From: JBHIEE01 sp046760445
GTDB lineage: Bacteria > Acidobacteriota > Aminicenantia > JdFR-78
Direction of reading: 5' to 3'
Assembly: GCA_046760445.1 (NCBI GenBank)
Contig: JBHIEE010000107.1
Span: forward strand, 1 to 9,401
Length of the DNA stretch: 9,401 bases
Under the pieces are notes generated by a model, which saw only the letters and a list, made by a program, of their open reading frames with translations, had not been told where the DNA came from and searched no databases. Numbering within the stretch: the stretch's first letter is position 1; each line of letters opens with the position of its first letter. The translations under genes and the position numbers were made by a program. Positions 1-5,019 of this stretch are shown piece after piece.

Positions 1-1396
1 GCCCTCGCCGCACTGCTGAGTAACACGTAGTTAACCTGCCCTTAGGTGGGGAATAATCTCGGGAAACTGAGGCTAATACTCCATAGGTTTTGGATACTGG
101 AATGTTCCAAAACTGAAAGCTCCGGCGCCTAAGGATAGGGCTGCGACCTATCAGGCTGTTGTGAGTATAAAGTACTCACAAACCTATAACGGGTAGGGGC
201 CATGAGAGTGGGAGCCTCGAGATGCCTTCTGAGACATGAAGGCAGGTCCTACGGGACGCAGCAGGCGCGAAAACTTTCCAATGCATTAGCGTGTGAGAAG
301 GGAACCCTGAGTGACTATGCAATGCATAGTCTTTTCTCTTGCCTAAAAAGCAAGAGGAATAAGTGGTGGGTAAGACAGGTGCCAGCCGCCGCGGTAATAC
401 CTGCGCCACAAATAGTGATCTCGTTTATTGGGTCTAAAGCATCCGTAGCCGGCTTAACAAGTCCCTGGTGAAATTTGGCAGCTAACTGTCAAACGTGCTG
501 GGGATACTATTAAGCTTGGGACCGGGAGAGGCTAGAGGTATTCCATGGGTAGGGGTTAAATCCTTTAATCCATGGAGGACCGCCGGTGGCGAAGGCGTCT
601 AGCTAGAACGGGTCCGACGGTGAGGGATGAAAGCGTGGGGAGCAAAGCGGATTAGATACCCGTGTAGTCCACGCTGTAAACGATGCCTGTTTGATGTTGC
701 ATGCCTTACGAGGGTATGCAGTGTCGGAGTGTAGATGTTAAACAGGCCACCTGGGGAGTACGGCCGCAAGGCTGAAACTTAAGGGAATTGGCGGGGGAGC
801 ACACAAGGGGTGGAGGCTGCGGTTCAATTGGATTCAACGCCGGAAATCTCACGAAGGTTGACAGCAGAATGAAGGTCAGTCTAAAGGGCTTACCAGACAA
901 GCTGAGAGGAGTTGCATGGCCATCGTCAGCTCGTACCTTGAGGCGTGCCGTTAAGTCGGTTAACGAGCGAGACCCACACTACCATTTGCTACTGCGCTTT
1001 CACGAGTGCAGGCACTATGGTAGAACCGCTGGTGATAAACCAGAGGAAGGAGTGGGCAACGGTAGGTCAGTATGGCCCGAATACCTTCGGCTACACGCGG
1101 CCTACAATGGTTAGGACAATGCGCTGCAACACCGAAAGGTGAAGCTAATCGCCTAAACCTAGCCTTAGTTCGGATTGAGGGTTGTAACTCACCCTCATGA
1201 AGCTGAAATCCCTAGTAAGCGAACGTCATAATCGTTCGCTGAATACGTCCCTGCTCTTTGCACACACCGCCTGTCAAGCCATGCGAGTAAACTCTTGGTG
1301 AGGTTTTGCTTTAACAAAATCGAGCCAGGGGTTTGCGAGTGGGGCTAAGTCATAACAAGGTAGCCGTACTGGAAGGTGCGGCTGGATCACCTCCTT
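1..1396 (+). rRNA. 16S ribosomal RNA, archaeal, 5' truncated by the window edge
   Basis: This is the small-subunit rRNA. The universal 519-region sequence is at 379-397, the 787-806 region (attagatacccgtgtagtcc) at 651-670, and the archaeal gaattggcgggggagcac at 785-802. The archaeal 958-region caattggattcaacgccgg lies near 824-843. The 3' end ggatcacctcctt, which carries the anti-Shine-Dalgarno, ends at about 1396. The first motif, gagtaac at 18-24, corresponds roughly to E. coli position 115, so about 95-100 bases of the 5' end are outside the window. The archaeal signatures exclude a bacterial origin, and the overall character recalls DPANN (Woesearchaeota-like) sequences, which I cannot confirm without alignment. 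The gene is far richer in GC than the flanking protein genes. No 23S gene follows within the window. I see no obvious intron or large insertion. Open frames inside it are chance. Confidence 0.97.
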
Positions 1397-1437
1397 AATT
1401 ATTAAGCACTAAAGCATTTTTACTACATCTAATTCTT

Positions 1438-1453
1438 GTAAAATATATTTTAC
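1438..1453. promoter_or_regulatory. Perfect 16-bp palindrome, candidate operator in the 16S/regulator spacer
   Basis: gtaaaata followed by tattttac is a perfect inverted repeat, and it extends to 18 bp (1437-1454) with flanking t/a. It lies between the 16S end and the small HTH regulator. A second near-copy at 1495-1510 just before the regulator's start codon suggests a repressor site pair. The alternative is a hairpin in the rRNA trailer or simple AT-rich coincidence. Confidence 0.5.
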
Positions 1454-1494
1454 ATAATGGAAAATATTTTATGTGTAAGAATTAATTACATAAA

Positions 1495-1510
1495 GTAAAG
1501 AATATTTTAC
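1495..1510. promoter_or_regulatory. Second copy of the palindrome, next to the regulator start codon
   Basis: gtaaagaa followed by tattttac matches the palindrome at 1438-1453 in 14 of 16 positions and ends 8 bp before the ATG at 1519. The two centres are 57 bp apart. A degenerate relative (aatattttatgtg at 1463-1475) lies between them and shares the 13-base pattern aatattttaygtg with 1501-1513. The position would let a bound repressor block initiation at the regulator gene, so autoregulation is the natural inference. No clear Shine-Dalgarno precedes the gene. Confidence 0.5.
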
Positions 1511-1518
1511 GTGATTCA

Positions 1519-1707
1519 ATGGAAAACAGAATAAGAATTTATAGGGTTATGCATGATTTAACTCAAAAACAATTAGCAAAAAGAGTTGGGGTTACAAGAC
1601 AAACCATTAATGCTATTGAAAAAGGAAAAATCAATCCTTCTTTAGAATTAGCAATGAAAATAGCAAGGGTTTTTGACATTAAAATAGAAGAATTATTTAA
1701 AGAATAG
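1519..1707 (+). CDS. Small Cro/CI-type (XRE) helix-turn-helix regulator
   Basis: This 62-residue protein is a single HTH domain of the Xre family with nothing added. Helix 2 is TQKQLAKRV (residues 15-23), the turn is GV, and the recognition helix TRQTINAIEKG spans 26-36. It is followed by the typical PSLELAMKIARVF helix and an IEELF ending. Such minimal single-domain proteins are common in archaea and Firmicutes as DNA-binding repressors or activators. The ATG at 1519 has no ribosome-binding site, so a leaderless or weakly initiated transcript is likely. The gene follows the 16S rRNA after 122 bases that contain two related palindromes, the probable operators for self-control. Its stop codon ends at 1707, directly against the 3' end of the convergent tRNA gene at 1708. 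The target genes cannot be told from sequence. Confidence 0.9.
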   Translation: MENRIRIYRVMHDLTQKQLAKRVGVTRQTINAIEKGKINPSLELAMKIARVFDIKIEELFKE

Positions 1708-1779
1708 TGGACCAGATGGGACTCGAACCCATAACCTCCACCTTGCAAGGGTGGCGATCTTCCATTGATCTACTGGCCC
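1708..1779 (-). tRNA. tRNA-Ala (anticodon UGC)
   Basis: Read on the minus strand, this 72-base gene folds into a full cloverleaf. The acceptor GGGCCAG pairs with CTGGTCC, including the G3:U70 wobble pair that identifies alanine tRNAs. The D arm is GATC/GATC around a loop with GG. The anticodon stem CCACC/GGTGG encloses loop CTTGCAA with anticodon TGC. The T arm is ATGGG/CCCAT around TTCGAGT. The discriminator is A73 and no CCA is encoded, since the bases after it are CTA. In many euryarchaea this tRNA sits in the 16S-23S spacer on the rRNA strand. Here it lies 311 bases past the 16S on the opposite strand and shares a boundary with the HTH gene's stop codon. Confidence 0.97.
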
Positions 1780-1800
1780 GTATGAATTTGTTTATTTGAA

Positions 1801-1818
1801 TATAATTTAAGCTTTTCG
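1801..1818 (-). promoter_or_regulatory. TATA box and BRE for tRNA-Ala
   Basis: On the minus strand the sequence CGAAAAGC followed by TTAAATTATA fits an archaeal BRE plus box A. The centre of the TATA element is about 27 bases upstream of the mature tRNA 5' end at 1779. That is where transcription would be expected to start, so the primary transcript should have little or no 5' leader. Confidence 0.6.
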
Positions 1819-1823
1819 CTTAT

Positions 1824-1843
1824 AAAAAAGAAAAAGAGGGAAA
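1824..1843 (-). terminator. Oligo-T terminator after alba
   Basis: Immediately after the alba stop codon the minus strand reads as pyrimidine-rich tracts ending in T5 and T6 runs (complement of 1831-1835 and 1824-1829). No strong hairpin is needed, which is usual for archaeal terminators. It ends the long minus-strand gene series just before the tRNA-Ala promoter. Confidence 0.6.
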
Positions 1844-2128
1844 TTAAACCTTTTTTCCTAATATAATTTCAATAGAAGAAACATTCAGTTTTTCTCCGCC
1901 TTCAGTCTCAACCTCTTCTGTTCCTATGTTAACATCTTTAATTTCAGTGTCTGTCACAAATTTATTTCTTACAATTTCTGCTACGTCAACTGCATGGGAA
2001 ATTGCACGACCTCTTGCTCTTAATATAACATCTGATTTCCCATCATTAAATTGTGTTACACATGCAAGAACATAGCTCATTGCTGGTTTTTTACCAACGA
2101 ATACTACATTGCTCTCTGCTTCTGCCAT
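1844..2128 (-). CDS. albA: DNA/RNA-binding protein Alba, archaeal chromatin protein
   Basis: This 94-residue protein is a full-length Alba, the abundant archaeal nucleoid protein that dimerises and coats double-stranded DNA and also binds RNA. The family signature is intact: VFVGKKP at residues 9-15 with the paired lysines (K13, K14) equivalent to K16/K17 of Sulfolobus Alba, then MSYVLACVTQFN, RARGRAISHAVDVAEIVRNKF (about residues 37-57) and a C-terminal VSSIEIILGKK strand. F57 corresponds to the phenylalanine used in dimer-dimer contact. A strong Shine-Dalgarno (GGAGGTG, complement of 2134-2140) lies 5 bases before the ATG and is the best in the window, fitting high expression. It follows the last pilin-like gene by 17 bases and may be co-transcribed with it. 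An oligo-T tract follows. The function is housekeeping and need not relate to the pilin-like genes. Confidence 0.97.
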   Translation of the reverse strand: MAEAESNVVFVGKKPAMSYVLACVTQFNDGKSDVILRARGRAISHAVDVAEIVRNKFVTDTEIKDVNIGTEEVETEGGEKLNVSSIEIILGKKV

Positions 2129-2133
2129 AACTA

Positions 2134-2140
2134 CACCTCC
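2134..2140 (-). promoter_or_regulatory. Strong Shine-Dalgarno of alba
   Basis: GGAGGTG on the minus strand is a perfect complement of the cacctcc at the 3' end of the 16S gene in this same window, 5 bases before the alba ATG. Confidence 0.85.
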
Positions 2141-2146
2141 GTTTTA

Positions 2147-2539
2147 TTAGTAACCTGGACAAGCGCAAAGTCTTTTACAACCTGCTTCATCTTCTACGTT
2201 ATAATGATAGTAACATAATGCTGCTAGATTATCATTACCTTGCCCCCCGATTTTTGTGTCATCACTATTCAAAGCATTCCATGGATTATTTGTATCAGCT
2301 TTAGGGTCTACTTCATCATCTTTATTAGCATCATAATTCACTGTTATTTCCCAACTATTAGCAGTGCATGCTCCTGCTTTGTTTAATTCTCCACAAGCAA
2401 CATTCTTTATTGATTGCAAACCAATAATTTCAGTAAATGGAGGGAATCCGATGAAGTACAAGGCAACTAAGCCCAATAACACTATAATTGCAATAGCTAC
2501 TATAACTAAGACATTTATTGGTAACTCAACTCCTTTCAT
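2147..2539 (-). CDS. Six-cysteine pilin-like secreted protein with a calcium-loop-like motif
   Basis: This 130-residue protein starts MKGVELPINVLV and continues in a hydrophobic helix to about residue 32, the pattern of an archaeal class III (type IV pilin-like) leader with a possible cut after Gly3. The remainder should be outside the cell. It has exactly six cysteines (49, 58, 109, 121, 125, 127), enough for three disulfides. Residues 70-78 (DANKDDEVD) have acidic or amide side chains at positions 1, 3, 5, 7 and 9, like an EF-hand or dockerin calcium loop. The C-terminal LAALCYYHY...CKRLCACPGY resembles the ends of the other six-cysteine proteins at 2586, 7708 and 7989. A Shine-Dalgarno (GAGGAG) and a TATA-like box precede it. 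Alba follows 18 bases after its stop. No characterised function is known to me. Structural pilus subunit or small surface protein are both possible. Confidence 0.85.
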   Translation of the reverse strand: MKGVELPINVLVIVAIAIIVLLGLVALYFIGFPPFTEIIGLQSIKNVACGELNKAGACTANSWEITVNYDANKDDEVDPKADTNNPWNALNSDDTKIGGQGNDNLAALCYYHYNVEDEAGCKRLCACPGY

Positions 2540-2543
2540 TGAA

Positions 2544-2583
2544 TCTCCTCTAATTTTTATTGTAATTCTTTAATATAAAGGTT
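2544..2583 (-). promoter_or_regulatory. Promoter and ribosome-binding site of the six-cysteine gene at 2539
   Basis: In the 46-base gap, the minus strand holds a TATA-like CCTTTATATTA (complement of 2571-2581) about 27 bases ahead of AGAGGAGA (complement of 2544-2551). That Shine-Dalgarno lies 4 bases before the ATG. The transcript would have a leader of only about ten bases. This suggests separate control from the upstream operon. Confidence 0.5.
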
Positions 2584-2585
2584 TG

Positions 2586-2885
2586 CTATTCACAATTACA
2601 AAGCTCTTCAGGTGTTATCTCACCATAACAATTGGCAGCTAATTCTTGTAAATTGCTAGCACTATGCGTATTACACTGTACAGTATCGAAAGATATTGAG
2701 TCAGCATTTTCACAATCAGCTGAGATAAATCTTTGACAAGCAGAATTTTTAGTTGCCTCTAAATTTATTGAACTAACAGCTGGTTGCCAAATACTTGGAA
2801 AGAGAGCTAAAATAGCAACTAAAACTAATATTGCTAGAACTATGATAACTAATGTATGAATTGATAAACTAACTCCCTTTTTCAA
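2586..2885 (-). CDS. Six-cysteine pilin-like secreted protein, TTG start
   Basis: This 99-residue protein begins with TTG. An in-frame TAA lies directly upstream, so no earlier start is possible, and the TTG gives the MKKGVSLSIHTLV leader expected of this family. A hydrophobic helix runs to about residue 29, and the rest should be extracytoplasmic. It has six cysteines (50, 58, 71, 86, 96, 98). The CQRFISADC spacing and the SNLQELAANC...LCNC ending echo the other small members at 2147, 7708 and 7989, which points to a paralogous family. No Shine-Dalgarno is visible. A TATA box at 2915-2922 predicts a start of transcription only a few bases before the TTG, so initiation is probably near-leaderless. 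The 49-base gap from the upstream gene makes it a separate or additional transcription unit. The function is unknown. Confidence 0.85.
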   Translation of the reverse strand: MKKGVSLSIHTLVIIVLAILVLVAILALFPSIWQPAVSSINLEATKNSACQRFISADCENADSISFDTVQCNTHSASNLQELAANCYGEITPEELCNCE

Positions 2886-2914
2886 TTAAATCACAAATTA
2901 TAATTTCATTCCTT

Positions 2915-2922
2915 TATTTATA
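2915..2922 (-). promoter_or_regulatory. TATA box of the TTG-start six-cysteine gene
   Basis: TATAAATA on the minus strand lies 29 bases before the TTG start at 2885. Initiation about 26-27 bases downstream of the box centre falls some 6-7 bases before the start codon. The absence of a Shine-Dalgarno fits a near-leaderless message. Confidence 0.55.
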
Positions 2923-2934
2923 TTTATTCTGTTT

Positions 2935-3639
2935 CTAAACAGTAAACTTAAATCTTAAATTATCAAAATTCCCATCTCTTAATGGTACTAAGCAATATTT
3001 TATATTTTGATTTTCACAAGTATCATCTATTATTTCTATGACATTACCTACTTTTTCAAATTTATAACCATATTTATTTTCCAAGTCTGTTTCACTCCAA
3101 GTATATTCTGTGTTATCAACTATTTCTTCAGCTGTAGAAACTAATTCAAAAAAACTAGAATCAATACACTGATTAAATGGAACAGTTGATGTTATTTTTG
3201 TATTAATTTTATTATCTGTTAAAGTAAATTTTTCAAATCCACCAACATGAAAATGATTAGTATTACATTCTGAAGGAAATGTTATTTCTATATCTTTTTC
3301 AATCCATTTTATTTCTCTTTCAGGATAACTTCCTTCATTTTCTCCAGAAGGTAGCATATGTTCTATTTTTCTTTTCAATTCTTGTTTTATTTCTGAAGCA
3401 CTTGTCCAAACCCTTTCTTCATTTCCTAACCCATATGCAGCTCTTTGAGATATATAATAAACTCCTTGATCAACCATTTTTCTTATTAGCTCTACTTCAT
3501 GTGAAGCAGACATTAAAAGCTCTCCTCTATAGGTAACATAAGTTGTTTCACTCCAACTTGCAAAACTTAATAAATAAAGTGCTACTATTGATATTGATAC
3601 CATTATTATTCCTCCGATTGGTATTGCAATTCCCTTCAT
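2935..3639 (-). CDS. Pilin-like membrane-anchored protein, 234 residues
   Basis: I do not recognise a named family. The protein starts MKGIAIPIGG and has one hydrophobic helix to about residue 27, then a probable helical stretch (residues 46-72, with EVELIRKMVDQGVYYISQ) and a long polar, beta-prone region. That is the layout of a pilin or minor pilin-like subunit with the body outside the cell. There are four cysteines (125, 158, 208, 216), which could form two disulfides. It is the last gene of the tightly packed operon: its ATG is one base after the stop of the gene at 4174. The GTGAG encoded by that gene's last Val-Ser codons serves as its only plausible ribosome-binding site, so translation is likely coupled. 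A 49-base gap with a new promoter follows. A role as a structural subunit is inferred from context. Confidence 0.8.
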   Translation of the reverse strand: MKGIAIPIGGIIMVSISIVALYLLSFASWSETTYVTYRGELLMSASHEVELIRKMVDQGVYYISQRAAYGLGNEERVWTSASEIKQELKRKIEHMLPSGENEGSYPEREIKWIEKDIEITFPSECNTNHFHVGGFEKFTLTDNKINTKITSTVPFNQCIDSSFFELVSTAEEIVDNTEYTWSETDLENKYGYKFEKVGNVIEIIDDTCENQNIKYCLVPLRDGNFDNLRFKFTV

Positions 3640-3640
3640 A

Positions 3641-4174
3641 CTAACTCACATATAATTCTAATTCTCCCTCATTAAAAGGAGATATTATTTTGGTTGAGAT
3701 TTTTTGAATCCTTAAAATTTTTTCTGTTCCTTTAAAACTTTCTAAATCAGGATCATCCCAAACCAATTCTATGTTTTTTTCTGGAGTTTTAATTCTTAAC
3801 AAATAACTATGCTCTCCTTCCCAACTTCCCAGAGTAGTTCTTACAGCACTTCCTACATCTATAATTTCACCATCAATAACAACTTCATTATTATCTTGAA
3901 CTAAAGCAGCTGTTATTAACCTTTTTATTGGTATAATTTTTCCAGAGTTTGAAGTGTAAGTAGATTCTAAAAATGATATCAAGGCATCTTCATGTGTTAT
4001 TGGTAATCCTACACTCTTGACAGTTAAACTATAACTTAGTTCACCACCAGGTAAAATTTCAACAAAACCATACATTTGATCAATCATAATTATAGTCCCA
4101 CTTAATATGTATCCCATTATTACTAAAAATAAAAATGCAATTAATTCTCCTAGTAAAGATATATCACCTTTCAT
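3641..4174 (-). CDS. Pilin-like membrane-anchored protein, 177 residues, no cysteine
   Basis: This is an unrecognised protein starting MKGDISLLGELIAF, with a hydrophobic N-terminal helix to about residue 31 and then a polar domain predicted to lie outside the cell. The stretch ALISFLEST (residues 64-72), followed by IPIKRLITAALV, a short beta segment and VGSAVRTTLGSW, gives a helix/sheet core typical of minor pilin-like globular domains. There are no cysteines, unlike its small neighbours. The ATG follows the upstream stop codon with no spacer, and the only ribosome-binding signal is GTGAG inside the upstream gene's last codons. It ends in Leu-Tyr-Val-Ser, the same four residues that end the upstream neighbour, because the junction DNA is repeated. 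It should be made together with its neighbours in a fixed series. The role in a pilus-like assembly is inferred. Confidence 0.8.
   Translation of the reverse strand: MKGDISLLGELIAFLFLVIMGYILSGTIIMIDQMYGFVEILPGGELSYSLTVKSVGLPITHEDALISFLESTYTSNSGKIIPIKRLITAALVQDNNEVVIDGEIIDVGSAVRTTLGSWEGEHSYLLRIKTPEKNIELVWDDPDLESFKGTEKILRIQKISTKIISPFNEGELELYVS
3642..3656 (-). repeat. 15-base junction repeat, copy 1 (ribosome-binding site of the gene at 3639)
   Basis: On the minus strand attatatgtgagtta is identical to 4176-4190. Both copies encode the Leu-Tyr-Val-Ser ending of one gene and carry the GTGA that pairs with the anti-Shine-Dalgarno for the next. The start codon at 3639 follows seven bases after the GTG. 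Confidence 0.75.
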
Positions 4175-4615
4175 TTAACTCACATATAATGTCATTGTTG
4201 TTGAACTAACTTCCCCATTATCATCTTTCAAAGCTATTGGCATACTTGAGTTAAGACTCTTGTCTATATTTGTATCACCAACTTGATAAATATCAGAACC
4301 ATCAATTATTTCTAAAAGGATATTCTTGGGATAATTTAAACACGAAGGAAAACTCGGATTGTTTCCTTCTGCAATTATTATTTTTTCTTTATTAAACAAA
4401 CCCTTTACAGGATTTCCATCACTAGTTATTTCTGTAAGATCTATGCATGAAAGAACAGAATCACCAATAAGTCTTAATTCTCTTTTCTCTCTAAGAGCTT
4501 GTGTATTTAATTCATAATCTGCTATTCTAAAATAAACAACAACAATAGCCATTATTATAAAAGCTATTTCCATTATTTTTATAAAATAAGAAAGCATTTG
4601 ACCTATTCCCTTCAT
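4175..4615 (-). CDS. Pilin-like membrane-anchored protein, 146 residues, with a cysteine pair
   Basis: This is an unrecognised protein with leader MKGIGQMLSY, a hydrophobic helix to about residue 29, and then a segment of charged helix (LREKRELRLIGDSVLSCIDL, residues 41-60). The charged helix leads into a loop with NPVKGLFNKEKI and a second cysteine (C57 and C92, possibly disulfide bonded). The rest is beta-prone. A membrane helix continuing into an amphipathic helix is the N-terminal architecture of pilins and pseudopilins. The ATG overlaps the upstream TGA as ATGA, with AGGTG (complement of 4623-4627) seven bases before, so translation is coupled. It ends in Leu-Tyr-Val-Ser, shared with the next gene. 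The function is inferred from context: a subunit of the same envelope assembly as its neighbours. Confidence 0.8.
   Translation of the reverse strand: MKGIGQMLSYFIKIMEIAFIIMAIVVVYFRIADYELNTQALREKRELRLIGDSVLSCIDLTEITSDGNPVKGLFNKEKIIIAEGNNPSFPSCLNYPKNILLEIIDGSDIYQVGDTNIDKSLNSSMPIALKDDNGEVSSTTMTLYVS
4176..4190 (-). repeat. 15-base junction repeat, copy 2 (ribosome-binding site of the gene at 4174)
   Basis: This is the same 15 bases as 3642-3656, at the end of the gene at 4615 and immediately before the start codon at 4174. The GTG is six bases before the ATG, against seven in the other copy. Confidence 0.75.
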
Positions 4616-5019
4616 TCTGAAACACCTATTATGGTTATGTCATCATTTATTTTTTCTATGTAAAGAATTTTACCTGCTCCAATTTTTATTGAATTTGGAA
4701 TTATTTTAACATAATTTGGATGTGCAATTGGTGTTGTATTTTTTCCTCTTAAAGGATCTTCAACAGTTACTTTATTTTCTGTAAGTTCAAAATTACGTTC
4801 TTCTTCAATTTGTATTCCTGCTGTTATATTACCAGGCGTATATGCTGTTACTGTTAGAAATGTTGCTATATCCTCTGATAAAAATTCAGGACTCATTCTT
4901 ACAAAATAATTTAAAAAATTTACTACAACTCCTTTTCCAAATGCTGTTGATACAATAATAACTAATATCAATAAACCAGCAGCTAACATTAAGATTGTTG
5001 TTACTGGAGAACCCTTCAT
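4612..5019 (-). CDS. Pilin-like membrane-anchored protein, 135 residues, no cysteine
   Basis: The frame is open seven codons further, to 5040. I place the start at the ATG at 5019 for three reasons: it gives the MKG leader shared by the other cluster genes, it has a GGGGTG ribosome-binding site (complement of 5027-5032) seven bases upstream, and it overlaps the previous stop codon as ATGA. The protein begins MKGSPVTTILMLAAG, with a hydrophobic helix to about residue 28. A short amphipathic stretch (VVNFLNYFVRMSPEFLSEDI) and a beta-rich polar domain of about 85 residues follow. The ending GVSE matches the GVTE ending of the large protein upstream, because both junctions use the same GGTGT ribosome-binding design. 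No family is recognised. It is probably an exported structural or accessory subunit. Confidence 0.82.
   Translation of the reverse strand: MKGSPVTTILMLAAGLLILVIIVSTAFGKGVVVNFLNYFVRMSPEFLSEDIATFLTVTAYTPGNITAGIQIEEERNFELTENKVTVEDPLRGKNTTPIAHPNYVKIIPNSIKIGAGKILYIEKINDDITIIGVSE
4623..4627 (-). promoter_or_regulatory. Ribosome-binding site inside the end of the upstream gene (for 4615)
   Basis: AGGTG on the minus strand is encoded in the Gly-Val of the upstream C-terminus, seven bases before the ATG at 4615. Spacing and the following bases (cagaatgaaggg) are the same as at the 5019 junction. Confidence 0.7.

Noticed and set aside
176..1142. Open reading frames on both strands inside the first 1.4 kb
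   Set aside because: They lie within the 16S rRNA gene, whose conserved motifs are intact. None resembles a protein family.
1431..1481. Inverted repeat taattctt...aagaatta as a 16S processing helix
   Set aside because: Only the 8-base outer arms match cleanly. The usual archaeal 16S processing stem pairs the trailer with a 5' leader that lies outside this window.
2364..2573. Plus-strand frame opposite the six-cysteine gene
   Set aside because: Antisense shadow of the pilin-like leader region. Low-complexity hydrophobic composition and no start signals.
3279..3536. Plus-strand frame of 85 codons
   Set aside because: Antisense shadow of the gene at 2935-3639. Leu/Phe-rich only because the sense strand is Lys/Glu-rich.
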